The translations under genes were made by a program, and so were the position numbers. 26,252 bases of DNA from UBA6168 sp031426435 (GTDB taxonomy: Bacteria > Bacteroidota > Bacteroidia > Chitinophagales > Saprospiraceae): assembly GCA_031426435.1 (NCBI GenBank), contig JANPLH010000216.1, positions 1-26,252 of the forward strand, given 5' to 3'. Below, piece by piece: positions 8,620-16,419 of this stretch. Below the pieces are notes generated by a model. The model saw nothing but the letters and a program-made list of their open reading frames with translations, ran no database searches and was not told the DNA's origin. Numbering within the stretch: the first letter of the stretch is position 1; the number at the start of each line of letters is the position of its first letter.

Positions 8620-9429
8620 ATGGCAGCATATCACCTTTCCCAAGAGCCCCAACCAACCAGCACCGTCAAAGAACTGCTCCAATGGGTGGGCAAATACTGG
8701 TTCCAAATGGTCATCGCCTGCTTTCTATGGCAATTGTACACCAACCGGGAAGTTAACACCTCGGTGGCCATGCTGGAGCCAATGGCCATGCCCGCCAGCT
8801 TGAAATCGGAGAAGCTGAACGCCGCCTTCGTGGAGGAACTGGCCATACCCGTTGTGCTAAAAGAGGAGCGCCCGACCAAGGCAGCCACCAAGCGCTGGAA
8901 GTCTGCCGATTTCAAAAACCTCAGTTTTGTTTTGTCGCCCGACATGGCGGAATCAAAAGGCGTGGAGGAAGCCATAGTCAAGGAGAAAATGACCGCCTGC
9001 CGCAAATACGTGGAGCGTTTTGCTGCTACCGCAATGGCGGAGATGAAACAATTTGGCATCCCTGCCAGCATCACCTTGGCGCAGGGGCTGATTGAAACCG
9101 ATGCAGGGGACAGCCGCCTCGCTACCGAATCGAACAACCACTTCGGCATCAAATGCCGCAGCAAATGCCGCCATTGCACCTGCCGCAATTACTCCGACGA
9201 CGATGTCTATGACATGTTCCGGGTGTTCGGCACCTCGTGGGAGAGCTTTCGGGAGCATTCAAAACTGCTCCAGATTGACCGCTACCAGCATTTGAAAAAA
9301 TTGGGAACGACCGATTACAAAGGATGGGCAAAGGGACTCAAAAAGGCGGGCTATGCAACGGACAAGAACTATGACAAGAAATTGGTTCAGATAATCGAAG
9401 AACTGGATTTGCACCAGTTTGACAAGTAA
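8620..9429 (+). CDS. Membrane-anchored N-acetylglucosaminidase (peptidoglycan hydrolase)
   Basis: A 269-aa protein. A hydrophobic segment at ~25-40 (KYWFQMVIACFLWQLY) suggests an N-terminal membrane anchor, and residues ~45-125 are a linker. The C-terminal glucosaminidase domain (~130-265) has the family pattern GIPASITLAQGLIETDAGDS with the probable catalytic E159, then ESNNHFGIKC, YDMFRVFGTSWESFREHS, and WAKGLKKAGYATDKNYDKKL. The role is cleavage of glycan strands in cell-wall turnover. Odd feature: four cysteines in ten residues (C179, C183, C186, C188) replace the usual GIKC-x-W loop. The gene ends directly in word array 4. Confidence 0.88.
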   Translation: MAAYHLSQEPQPTSTVKELLQWVGKYWFQMVIACFLWQLYTNREVNTSVAMLEPMAMPASLKSEKLNAAFVEELAIPVVLKEERPTKAATKRWKSADFKNLSFVLSPDMAESKGVEEAIVKEKMTACRKYVERFAATAMAEMKQFGIPASITLAQGLIETDAGDSRLATESNNHFGIKCRSKCRHCTCRNYSDDDVYDMFRVFGTSWESFREHSKLLQIDRYQHLKKLGTTDYKGWAKGLKKAGYATDKNYDKKLVQIIEELDLHQFDK

Positions 9430-9516
9430 AAACTGTGAACGGTGAACGGTGAACGGTGAATTGCCCTTGTTTAGTTGTTCACCGTTCACAGTTCACAGTT
9501 CACCGTTCAACGTTCA
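9430..9516. repeat. Gene-end word array 4 (word GTGAACG / CGTTCAC), convergent gap
   Basis: The left arm (9432-9460) has four 7-nt GTGAACG-type words starting just after the glucosaminidase stop. The right arm (9477-9516) has the inverse words (TTCACCG, TTCACAG, TTCAACG). The arms pair over ~25 bp or more with a 16-nt loop. The right arm runs into the coding end of the minus-strand gene and supplies its stop codon (9500-9502). Confidence 0.82.
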
Positions 9517-9946
9517 CTAAGCCTGCCGCATACCTCGTCGCATCTGCTATATTTTCGAAAACAGGTACGCCATTTTGCGTCGCAACCTCCCTTAAGTAAG
9601 ACCGGCCCCGGTTCAAATCTTTTATCTCCTGCTTAGTCAATTGCAACCCGTCCATTTCAGCTTCTGGGTCCAAATCATTGACCACCAAGGCTATCTTGCC
9701 ACCCTGCCCAATGCGGTAGGCGGCCTCCACCAAGCTCGCCACGCCCCTCGTGTCCGCTGAAACGACAAAGAGCCAGACCTCCGCTTTTTCCTTTGCCTCT
9801 GACTCTATCTGTTGGTGCGCTGGCGTCCATTCCCCAACCCCCAATTGTGGGTTGTAATAACTCATGCCCATCTCGTCCAAAACGGGAATTGCAGTGTCTT
9901 TTCTCCAAGTGGTATGTCCGGCGGTGCCGCCGAGGAAAACTTTCAT
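9500..9946 (-). CDS. Nucleoside 2-deoxyribosyltransferase-like protein
   Basis: A 148-aa single-domain protein. The N-terminus MKVFLGGTAGHTTWRKD, followed by YYNPQLGVGEWTP, EAKEKAEVWLFVVS and VASLVEAAYRIGQGGKIALVV, matches the compact nucleoside 2-deoxyribosyltransferase-like (Nuc_deoxyri_tr2) fold. Such proteins bind nucleosides or nucleotides, but many have no proven reaction. The last five residues (VNVER) and the TGA are encoded by word array 4, so the natural domain probably ends near YAAGL. The start ATG at 9946 directly abuts word array 5. Confidence 0.82.
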   Translation of the reverse strand: MKVFLGGTAGHTTWRKDTAIPVLDEMGMSYYNPQLGVGEWTPAHQQIESEAKEKAEVWLFVVSADTRGVASLVEAAYRIGQGGKIALVVNDLDPEAEMDGLQLTKQEIKDLNRGRSYLREVATQNGVPVFENIADATRYAAGLVNVER

Positions 9947-10084
9947 GAGGAAGGATTGAAGGATTGAGTGATTGAGTGATTGAAGGACTGAAGGATTGCA
10001 GGGTTGAAGGATTGAATAAAGGAAGGATTGAACCAGGCTCTAATCAAATTCAATCCTTCAATCCCTCAATCCTTCAATCCTTTA
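9947..10084. repeat. Gene-end word array 5 (word AAGGATTG / CAATCCTT), pepD end
   Basis: About ten tandem 8-nt words of the type AAGGATTG/AGTGATTG/AAGGACTG fill 9949-10031. After a short loop, four inverse words (TTCAATCC, TTCAATCC, CTCAATCC, TTCAATCC) fill ~10050-10081 and run into the pepD stop codon (TTA, 10082-10084). The array fills the entire gap between pepD and the next gene. Confidence 0.82.
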
Positions 10085-11533
10085 TATCTCCTGCAAAGCC
10101 CGCAGCAAAAATCCCCAGTATTTCTGCACGGAACTGATTTGCACTTTTTCATCGGGGGAGTGTGCCCCACGGATATTGGGACCGAAGGAAATCATTTGCA
10201 TGCCGGGGTAGTTCTGCCCAACGATGCCGCATTCGAGGCCAGCATGACAAGCATATACATGGGGCTTGTCGTTGAACATTTCCTCGAAAATGCCGCTCAT
10301 CACCTTCACGATATGGGAAGATGGGTTGGGCGTCCAACCAGGGTATTCGTTGCCGAACCTTACCTTGGCACCTGCCAATTGCAGGGTCGCTTTCAGGGCA
10401 TTTGCGAGGTCCTTTTTCTCGGAATCAACCGAGCCACGGGTCAGGCATTGGATGCTGAACTGGCCGTCTTTGACCAATACCCGGCTGAGGTTGTTGCTCG
10501 TCTGTACGAGGTCTTCCACATCGGGGCTCATGCGGTAGATGCCGTTTGCGCAAGCATAAATGACGCCGAGCAATTTGTTTTGAAATGGCTTCGCCAACAC
10601 GGTGGCGGGCATGTCGGTCGCTTCGCAAACAACAGTTAAATCTGGGTCAGTTGTATCATGCTCGGCTTTGAGCGCCGCCGTTTCTTTTTGGATAAACGCT
10701 TGAAAACCAGCAAGTTTTGCCGCAGGCACCACTGCCACGGCGAAGCACTCACGAGGAATGGCATTGCGCAAGCTGCCACCGTCCATGCTGGAAACCCGGA
10801 GCCCATATTGCGCAGCAGCGGAGTATAAGATGCGGTTGCAAAGCTTGTTGGCGTTGCCTCTTCCGAGGTGAATATCAACGCCGGAGTGGCCACCCGTAAG
10901 CCCCTTTACGCCAATTTTAAAAGCGGACATGGACGCAGGCACCGGTTCTTGGCGGTACTTGCCCTCGCCCGTTACGTCCACCCCGCCAGCGCAGCCGATG
11001 GTCAGTTCCCGGTCGTCCTCGGTGTCAAGGTTGAGCATGTACTTGGCAGTGAGCAGGCCGCCTTTCAGGCCCTTGGCGCCCGTCAAGCCCGTCTCTTCGT
11101 CAATGGTGAACAGCGCCTCAATGGACGGATGTGGGATGGTTTTGGACTCCAGGATGGTCATGATACTGGCCACGCCGATGCCGTTGTCAGCGCCGAGGGT
11201 GGTACCATCGGCCCGCACCCAGTCGCCTTCCACGAGCATTTTGATGCCCTCTTTGTCGAAGTCGAATTTGGTGTCGGCGTTCTTTTGATGCACCATGTCC
11301 AAGTGGCTCTGGAGCAGCAAGGTCGGCTTTTTCTCCATGCCCTTGGTGGCGGGCTTGGTGATGATGACGTTGCCCACTTTGTCCACCTTCACGGGCAGGC
11401 CGAGCTTTTGCCCAAAGCGTTTGATGAACTCGATGACCCGCTCCTCCTTCTTCGAGGGGCGTGGCACGGCGTTCAGGTCGGCGAAGTGGTTCCAAAGTTC
11501 TTTGGGTTCGAGGTTGCGGATGGTGGTTGACAT
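10082..11533 (-). CDS. pepD: Aminoacyl-histidine dipeptidase (cytosol non-specific dipeptidase, M20C)
   Basis: A 483-aa two-zinc metallopeptidase of the PepD type that hydrolyses dipeptides such as Xaa-His in the cytoplasm. There is no signal peptide. Metal and catalytic residues are visible: H77 in SHLDMVH, D116 in GADNGIG, E146/E147 in DEETG, the aspartates in LDTED (170-173) and H458 in GAHSPDEK. The dimerisation (lid) domain with GLTGGHSGVDIHLGRGNA lies between them. Length (~485 aa) is standard for the family. It is flanked on both sides by word arrays. Confidence 0.94.
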   Translation of the reverse strand: MSTTIRNLEPKELWNHFADLNAVPRPSKKEERVIEFIKRFGQKLGLPVKVDKVGNVIITKPATKGMEKKPTLLLQSHLDMVHQKNADTKFDFDKEGIKMLVEGDWVRADGTTLGADNGIGVASIMTILESKTIPHPSIEALFTIDEETGLTGAKGLKGGLLTAKYMLNLDTEDDRELTIGCAGGVDVTGEGKYRQEPVPASMSAFKIGVKGLTGGHSGVDIHLGRGNANKLCNRILYSAAAQYGLRVSSMDGGSLRNAIPRECFAVAVVPAAKLAGFQAFIQKETAALKAEHDTTDPDLTVVCEATDMPATVLAKPFQNKLLGVIYACANGIYRMSPDVEDLVQTSNNLSRVLVKDGQFSIQCLTRGSVDSEKKDLANALKATLQLAGAKVRFGNEYPGWTPNPSSHIVKVMSGIFEEMFNDKPHVYACHAGLECGIVGQNYPGMQMISFGPNIRGAHSPDEKVQISSVQKYWGFLLRALQEI

Positions 11534-11570
11534 AAGATTGGATTTATGCGGCGAAGATATCGGATTTATT

Positions 11571-11683
11571 GGTTTAGAGGGTCAGAGGGTTGAGAAGGTT
11601 TAGAAAAGTTTAGAAGGTTTATCCGTCACACGCTAAACCATCTAAACCTTCTAAACCTTCTAAACTAACCCTTCTAAACCTCA
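11571..11683. repeat. Gene-end word array 6 (word AGAAGGTTT / AAACCTTCT), Omp85-like gene end
   Basis: The left part (11571-11620) has GGTTTAGA, GGGTTGAG, AAGGTTTAG, AAGTTTAG and AAGGTTTA words. The right part (11633-11681) has the inverse (TAAACCATC, TAAACCTTC twice, TAAACTAAC, CTTCTAAACC). The arms fold over a ~12-nt loop. The right arm ends on the stop codon of the outer-membrane protein gene (TCA, 11681-11683). Confidence 0.82.
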
Positions 11684-12898
11684 AAACGCCTCCGCCAAAA
11701 AGAAGTACAAGCCCCGCTGCCGTTTCCCCGGCCCATCCGAGTTTTTCTGCAATCCAAAAGCATAATCCACCCGGATATTCACCCGGGAACTTTGGTTGAA
11801 AAGGATGCGCAGACCGCCGCCAGCCGCTAAGTTGAAACGGTCGAAAGCAAACTCGTCGCCATTATGGAAAGCCTGTGCGCCGCTGATAAAGGCGACCAGG
11901 CCTAACCGCTTCCAGACCTGCTTTAGCTTGGTGGGTTCGCCTTCCTTCCAAAACGGCAACCGATATTCCGCCTCAAAACCTGCAAGGTCGAAGTCCTGGT
12001 AAGTGCCCCGGAAATAGCCCCGAATGAACTTATGCCCATTGGTGCGGGAAAGCGCCCGAAAAGGAATGTCCCCATCGCTGGTCAGTATGCTCAGGAAGCC
12101 CCGCAGCGCCAGCGTTTGGTTGGAAAATGTGTTGATATAATGCCGGGCATCCAGCATTAAACGGGCGTACTGGTAGTCGGCGCCGAACCATTTGTGGTAG
12201 TGCAGCGCATTGAATTCCACAAGGGAGCCATGCAGCGGATTGGCCACGAAATCACGGGTATCGTAAAGCAATTGGATGCCCGCCCCAGAGCGCCAGCCCG
12301 TCACGGGCAAGTCGGTTAATCGGCTGGAATCGGCATTCAGGAAATGGTAGGCATCCGGCACAGGCTCGTAATTGAACATGCTCTCCATGTCGTACTGCAA
12401 ACCGAGGTACAGCCCCTCCCCTATTTTGCGCAGCACAACGGGCGAAAACTTGATGCGGTCGGCTTTAAAGAGGAGGTAGTTCAAGGTGTCGTTTGCCTCG
12501 TCATCTTGCGTCGCAATGAGCATCCCTGCATCGTTGCCGATGCCATAATTGCGGTCGGTGTAATGGTTGTAAATGGCCTCGCCACGGGTGCGCCAGCAGT
12601 TTTGCGAAGTGAAGAACTCCCAGCGACCCTCTATCAGCAATTGCTTGGCGGTGGTGTAAACCGTGAAAAACTCCAACTGCGACAAAGGCGTTTTGGGGTC
12701 GCCCTTGCTGAAATCAAAGTATTTGATGCCGATGACGCCGAGCGTCAATTTGGTTTCCGGTGAATAGCTGATGGCCGGAAATACGTCGAGCTTGCGCTGC
12801 TTTTTCTGCTGCGCAAGGCTGTCCTGAGGGTAAGCGGCCAGCGAGGCAAACAATCCGGCGAGCAGGCAAAGGGTGCGAAGGTGAATTGCTGATTTCAT
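11681..12898 (-). CDS. BamA/TamA-family outer membrane beta-barrel protein
   Basis: A 405-aa exported protein with signal peptide (MKSAIHLRTLCLLAGLFASLAAYPQ). The mature part is a run of alternating beta strands with the Omp85 barrel signature RGYFRGTYQD (~298-307). It ends in an aromatic strand with terminal phenylalanine (FFLAEAF), which is typical of outer-membrane proteins. There are no POTRA domains, so it resembles the short surface-antigen D15-like barrels of Bacteroidota, whose cargo is unknown. It has a probable promoter 17-48 nt upstream and a word-array hairpin at its end. Confidence 0.85.
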   Translation of the reverse strand: MKSAIHLRTLCLLAGLFASLAAYPQDSLAQQKKQRKLDVFPAISYSPETKLTLGVIGIKYFDFSKGDPKTPLSQLEFFTVYTTAKQLLIEGRWEFFTSQNCWRTRGEAIYNHYTDRNYGIGNDAGMLIATQDDEANDTLNYLLFKADRIKFSPVVLRKIGEGLYLGLQYDMESMFNYEPVPDAYHFLNADSSRLTDLPVTGWRSGAGIQLLYDTRDFVANPLHGSLVEFNALHYHKWFGADYQYARLMLDARHYINTFSNQTLALRGFLSILTSDGDIPFRALSRTNGHKFIRGYFRGTYQDFDLAGFEAEYRLPFWKEGEPTKLKQVWKRLGLVAFISGAQAFHNGDEFAFDRFNLAAGGGLRILFNQSSRVNIRVDYAFGLQKNSDGPGKRQRGLYFFLAEAF

Positions 12899-13208
12899 GG
12901 TAGGGAGTTTTGGGGAAAGTTACAACTGCTTTTAAGGTTTGACAATGAAATTAGTCAATCCTATTTTTGTACTCTCCATGTGAGTAGAGGATAGGACACT
13001 GATTGAACTGATAAAACAGATTTACACAGGTAAAATCAGGCTATTCATTCCAATCAATTCAAGCTGGATTCTGTTAGATTCCTCACCCCAATCCAACTAT
13101 ACCAACATTTTACCTGTTTAATAAAACAAAAACCACAATGCAACGATTAAAACCATGCGGCTTGTGCAAATTCGCCGCTCGATAGCATCTACAGATAAAT
13201 TTCAAAAA
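12899..13208. other. Divergent intergenic region
   Basis: About 310 bases lie between the Omp85-like gene (minus) and the AsmA-like gene (plus). The left end carries the minus-strand promoter. No clear plus-strand promoter or repeat is visible. Confidence 0.5.
12915..12946 (-). promoter_or_regulatory. Candidate promoter of the Omp85-like gene
   Basis: On the minus strand, ATTG (12943-12946) and TAACTTTC (12915-12922) are separated by 20 nt. Each element has one mismatch to the Bacteroidota TTTG / TAnnTTTG pattern. The start codon is 17 nt downstream. Confidence 0.4.
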
Positions 13209-16200
13209 ATGACAAAGAGTAAACTGATAAAAAGGCTTTTCATCGGAGTGGGCGTGTTCCTGCTGCTTTTCATAGCGGCGCTGGTCGCCATTCCCTTTCT
13301 TTTCAAGGATGAAATATTGGAGGGCGTGAAAAAAGCCGCCAACGAAAACCTCAACGCTAAAGTGGACTTCGCCAGCTTGGACATCTCGCTCCTTCGCAGC
13401 TTCCCCAGCGTGAGCATTGGGCTGAACGACTATTCCATCACGGGCATAGAACCCTTTGATGGCGTGAAATTGGCGGCTGGCGAATCTGCCCTCGTCACAG
13501 TGGACTTCTGGTCCGCCTGGAACTTCGGCAAGGTGCCGCTCAACATCCATTCCATCACGCTCGACAAGCCCGTAATCAATGTCATCGTTTTGGCTGATGG
13601 CAGAGCCAACTACGATATTGCGAAGCCAACCGCCGACACCAGCAGCACGGATATCAAGTTTGAAATCATGCTCCAAGAGTACGCCATTAATGGCGGCAAC
13701 ATCATTTTCGACGATCGCTTGGGTGGTACCTACGTGCAGCTCACGGGCCTCGACCACAGCGGCGAGGGCGATTTCACGCAGGATATTTTCGACCTTGACA
13801 CCAAGACTTCCATTGCTGAAATGACCGCTGAATCTGGCGGTATCAGTTACCTGAAAAAGGCTAAGGTGAAGCTTGACGCTGGCTTCAATATTGATGTGCC
13901 GAACTCGAAATATACCCTTCGGGAAAATGACCTGAGCATCAACGACCTGAAACTCAAAACCGACGGCTGGGTGGCCATGCCCGATGAGGCCATTGACATG
14001 GACTTGAAATTCAGCGCTCCGCAAAGTGAGTTCAAGTCTTTGCTGTCCATGATTCCCAATGCTTATACGGCGGGCTACGAAAACGTGAAAGCCGACGGTA
14101 CTTTCAAGCTCGAAGGCACGGTGAAAGGCAAATACACTGTTTCGCCGGAAGCCTATCCGGCCTTCAACCTCAACCTCGACATTGCCGAAGGCAGCATGAA
14201 ATACCCCGATTTGCCGCTCGGCATCTCGAACATCAACACCAACGTGAAGGTGAACAGCCCCGGCAGCGACCTCGACCAAATGCTGGTGGATGTGTCAAAG
14301 TTCAACCTGAAAATAGGGAGCAACCCGCTGGAGGGCTATTTCAAGCTGCGCACCCCCATAAGCGACCCCGACGTGGATACCAAAATAAAGGGCGTGTTGA
14401 ACCTTGAAGAACTGAGCAAGGCATTCCCGATGGAGGGTGTGAAATCGCTGAGTGGTGTCATAAATACGGATGTTGCGATAAAAACCAGCATGTCCACCAT
14501 TGACAAAGGCGACTATGCCAATGTGGACATGAGCGGTACGGCATCCGTCAAAAACATGAACTATGCCGCCGATGGGATACCAGCCATGAACATCAGTTCC
14601 ATGCAAATGGACTTTACGCCGCAGCAGGTGAACGTGCCGAGTTTTAGCATGAAATTAGGCAAAAGCGACCTTAGTGGCAGTGGCAAAATTGACAATATCC
14701 TCGCCTATTTCTCGCCAGACAAGACGATGAAGGGCAGTTTCAATTTGCGCAGCAACTATTTCAATGCGGATGAATGGATGACGGAGGAAGCAGTTGATAG
14801 TGGGCAGTCAACAATGGGCAGTAAAGCACCTGCTCCAGTGGCACAAGAAGCGGTATTCAACCGTTTCGACTTTACCATTGATGCCACAGTGGGCAAGATG
14901 GACTACGATGTTTACAAAATAGACGACCTCGTAGCGAAGGGCAATTTCACGCCCAGTGCCCTGACGGTCAGCCAGTTGAGCGGGAAGCTGGGCAAGAGTG
15001 ACTTCAACGCCAGCGGCACGATGACCAATATCTGGAACTACCTCTTCGAGAACGAAACCCTTGGCGGCAACCTCGCCATTCGCTCCACTTACATGAACCT
15101 CAACCAGTTCATGACCGAGGAGGGTGCTGCGCAAACGTCCACCCCGCCAGCCGAGGCTGCCGAACCCATCCTCGTGCCCGAAAACTTAGACATGAAGGTA
15201 TCAGCGGACATTGCCACGGTCATTTACGACGACCTGGAATTGAAGAACATGAAGGGAATTTTGGTGGTGAAAAACGAGGAGGTGCGCTTTGACAATATGA
15301 CGGCGCAATCGCTCGGTGGCTCGATGAACATCGGCGGCGGCTACAATACCAAAAACCACGAAAAGCCGAAGTTCGACTTCTTGATGAAGCTCAAGAACAT
15401 TGACTTTCAGCAGGCGTTCGCCAAATTCAACACCTTCCAACTCTTGGCACCTATCGGCAAATACCTGACAGGCAGTTTCAATACCGACCTGACCATGAGC
15501 AGCGACTTGAAGAATGACCTCATGCCCGATATTGCCACAATTACCGCCAAGGGTCTTTTGGAGACATTGAACGGCAAAATCGCACTAGCCAAGCCCTTGC
15601 AAGAAATCGGCAACAAGCTAAGGGTGGACGCTTTCAAGAAATTGGAACTCAAGAACTCCAAGAACTGGTTCACGGTGAAAGATGGGGCCGTTCTGGTGGA
15701 CCCCTTCTCGCAGACGGTGGACGGCATCAAAATGGATTTCAGCGGTTCCCACAAGTTAGTCGGAGACATGGACTACAAGATTGTAGCGAAAATTCCCCGC
15801 TCCAAAATCGGCAAGACCACCGTCGGTGCTGCCGCAAATACTGGCCTTGACTTCCTCAGCGGCGAGGCATCGAAACTGGGCCTGAACATCAACGCTGGTG
15901 AGTTCGTGAACGTGCAAATCAACCTCGGCGGCACGATGTCCGACCCAAAAGTATCGTTCAAAGTACTGGGTGCTGAAGGCACTGCCGCTGCCGTGAAAGA
16001 CGCCGTGGTGAGCAAGGTGAAAGAAGAGGCTCAAAAAGAATTGGACAAGGCCAAGGCTGAAGCCCAGGCCAAACTCGATGAAGAAAAGAAACGCTTAGAG
16101 GCAGAAGCTCAAAGGCAGCTTGATAAAGCAAGCGCCGAAGCCAAGAAGAAATTGGAAGCAGAAGCCAAAAAACGCTTGGACGACGAGGCCAAAAAAGCTG

Positions 16201-16313
16201 CCGACAAAGCATTAGACAAAGCAGGAAAAGATGCCAAGGACAAGGCCAAAGAGGCTTTGGACAAGATTAAGATTCCGGGGAAGAAGGATAAGAAGGAAGG
16301 AGGGGGTGGATAG
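13209..16313 (+). CDS. AsmA-like (DUF748/AsmA family) envelope protein with coiled Lys/Ala/Glu tail
   Basis: A 1034-aa protein from the ATG at 13209, which has an A-rich upstream context (TTCAAAAAATG). The frame also allows an ATG at 13155, but MTKSKLIKRLFIGVGVF gives a proper membrane start. The N-terminal helix (~10-30) anchors it. Residues ~40-900 are long repetitive beta-rich segments typical of AsmA/TamB-like lipid-transfer or envelope-biogenesis proteins (NLNAKVDFASLDISLLRSFPS, many LSGSGKIDN-type strands). Residues ~925-1034 are an uninterrupted charged helix of K/A/E/D (repeated AEAKKKLEAEAKK-type units) ending KKEGGGG. A tail like this is unusual for AsmA proteins and could be a coiled coil. 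A strong terminator follows. Confidence 0.85.
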   Translation: MTKSKLIKRLFIGVGVFLLLFIAALVAIPFLFKDEILEGVKKAANENLNAKVDFASLDISLLRSFPSVSIGLNDYSITGIEPFDGVKLAAGESALVTVDFWSAWNFGKVPLNIHSITLDKPVINVIVLADGRANYDIAKPTADTSSTDIKFEIMLQEYAINGGNIIFDDRLGGTYVQLTGLDHSGEGDFTQDIFDLDTKTSIAEMTAESGGISYLKKAKVKLDAGFNIDVPNSKYTLRENDLSINDLKLKTDGWVAMPDEAIDMDLKFSAPQSEFKSLLSMIPNAYTAGYENVKADGTFKLEGTVKGKYTVSPEAYPAFNLNLDIAEGSMKYPDLPLGISNINTNVKVNSPGSDLDQMLVDVSKFNLKIGSNPLEGYFKLRTPISDPDVDTKIKGVLNLEELSKAFPMEGVKSLSGVINTDVAIKTSMSTIDKGDYANVDMSGTASVKNMNYAADGIPAMNISSMQMDFTPQQVNVPSFSMKLGKSDLSGSGKIDNILAYFSPDKTMKGSFNLRSNYFNADEWMTEEAVDSGQSTMGSKAPAPVAQEAVFNRFDFTIDATVGKMDYDVYKIDDLVAKGNFTPSALTVSQLSGKLGKSDFNASGTMTNIWNYLFENETLGGNLAIRSTYMNLNQFMTEEGAAQTSTPPAEAAEPILVPENLDMKVSADIATVIYDDLELKNMKGILVVKNEEVRFDNMTAQSLGGSMNIGGGYNTKNHEKPKFDFLMKLKNIDFQQAFAKFNTFQLLAPIGKYLTGSFNTDLTMSSDLKNDLMPDIATITAKGLLETLNGKIALAKPLQEIGNKLRVDAFKKLELKNSKNWFTVKDGAVLVDPFSQTVDGIKMDFSGSHKLVGDMDYKIVAKIPRSKIGKTTVGAAANTGLDFLSGEASKLGLNINAGEFVNVQINLGGTMSDPKVSFKVLGAEGTAAAVKDAVVSKVKEEAQKELDKAKAEAQAKLDEEKKRLEAEAQRQLDKASAEAKKKLEAEAKKRLDDEAKKAADKALDKAGKDAKDKAKEALDKIKIPGKKDKKEGGGG

Positions 16314-16330
16314 GAAGTTTTTTCTTGAGT

Positions 16331-16371
16331 AATAACAAACCCCGTCAGCTGTGCTGGCGGGGTTTGTTATT
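16331..16371. terminator. Strong hairpin terminator after the AsmA-like gene
   Basis: A 19-bp stem (16331-16349 with 16353-16371) has loop TGT and one G-T wobble. The GC-rich inner stem (CCCCGTCAGC) is flanked by A/T ends. It sits 17 nt after the stop at 16313 and marks the right border of the ordinary chromosomal block. Confidence 0.85.
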
Positions 16372-16374
16372 AGT

Positions 16375-16415
16375 AGGTTGGGCTTCGGTATGGTTGGGAG
16401 TGCGTTGTTTATCGT
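16375..16415. repeat. Site A: right half of the recurrent cassette-boundary element
   Basis: GGTTGGGCTTCGGTATGG, then GGGAGTGCGTTGTTTATCG, aligns with the right half of site B (GGTTGTGCTTGGGCGGTATGG ... GGGAGTGCTTTGCTCGGCG, 17826-17866). The left half is missing, and the AsmA terminator stands in its place. The stop codon of the first Rpn-like gene follows at 16420, as at the other sites. Confidence 0.6.
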
Positions 16416-16419
16416 ATTT

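Noticed and set aside
9430..10084. CRISPR-like tandem repeats
   Set aside because: Units are 7-8 nt with no spacers, and no cas genes are seen; they are word arrays.
13180..13209. Promoter for the AsmA-like gene (TAAATTTC just before the ATG)
   Set aside because: No -33 element at the right spacing, and it would give a leaderless mRNA.
13110..14279. 389-aa open frame on the minus strand opposite the AsmA-like gene
   Set aside because: It is a shadow of the strong plus-strand gene, rich in His/Val/Gly runs typical of antisense frames, with no domain pattern.
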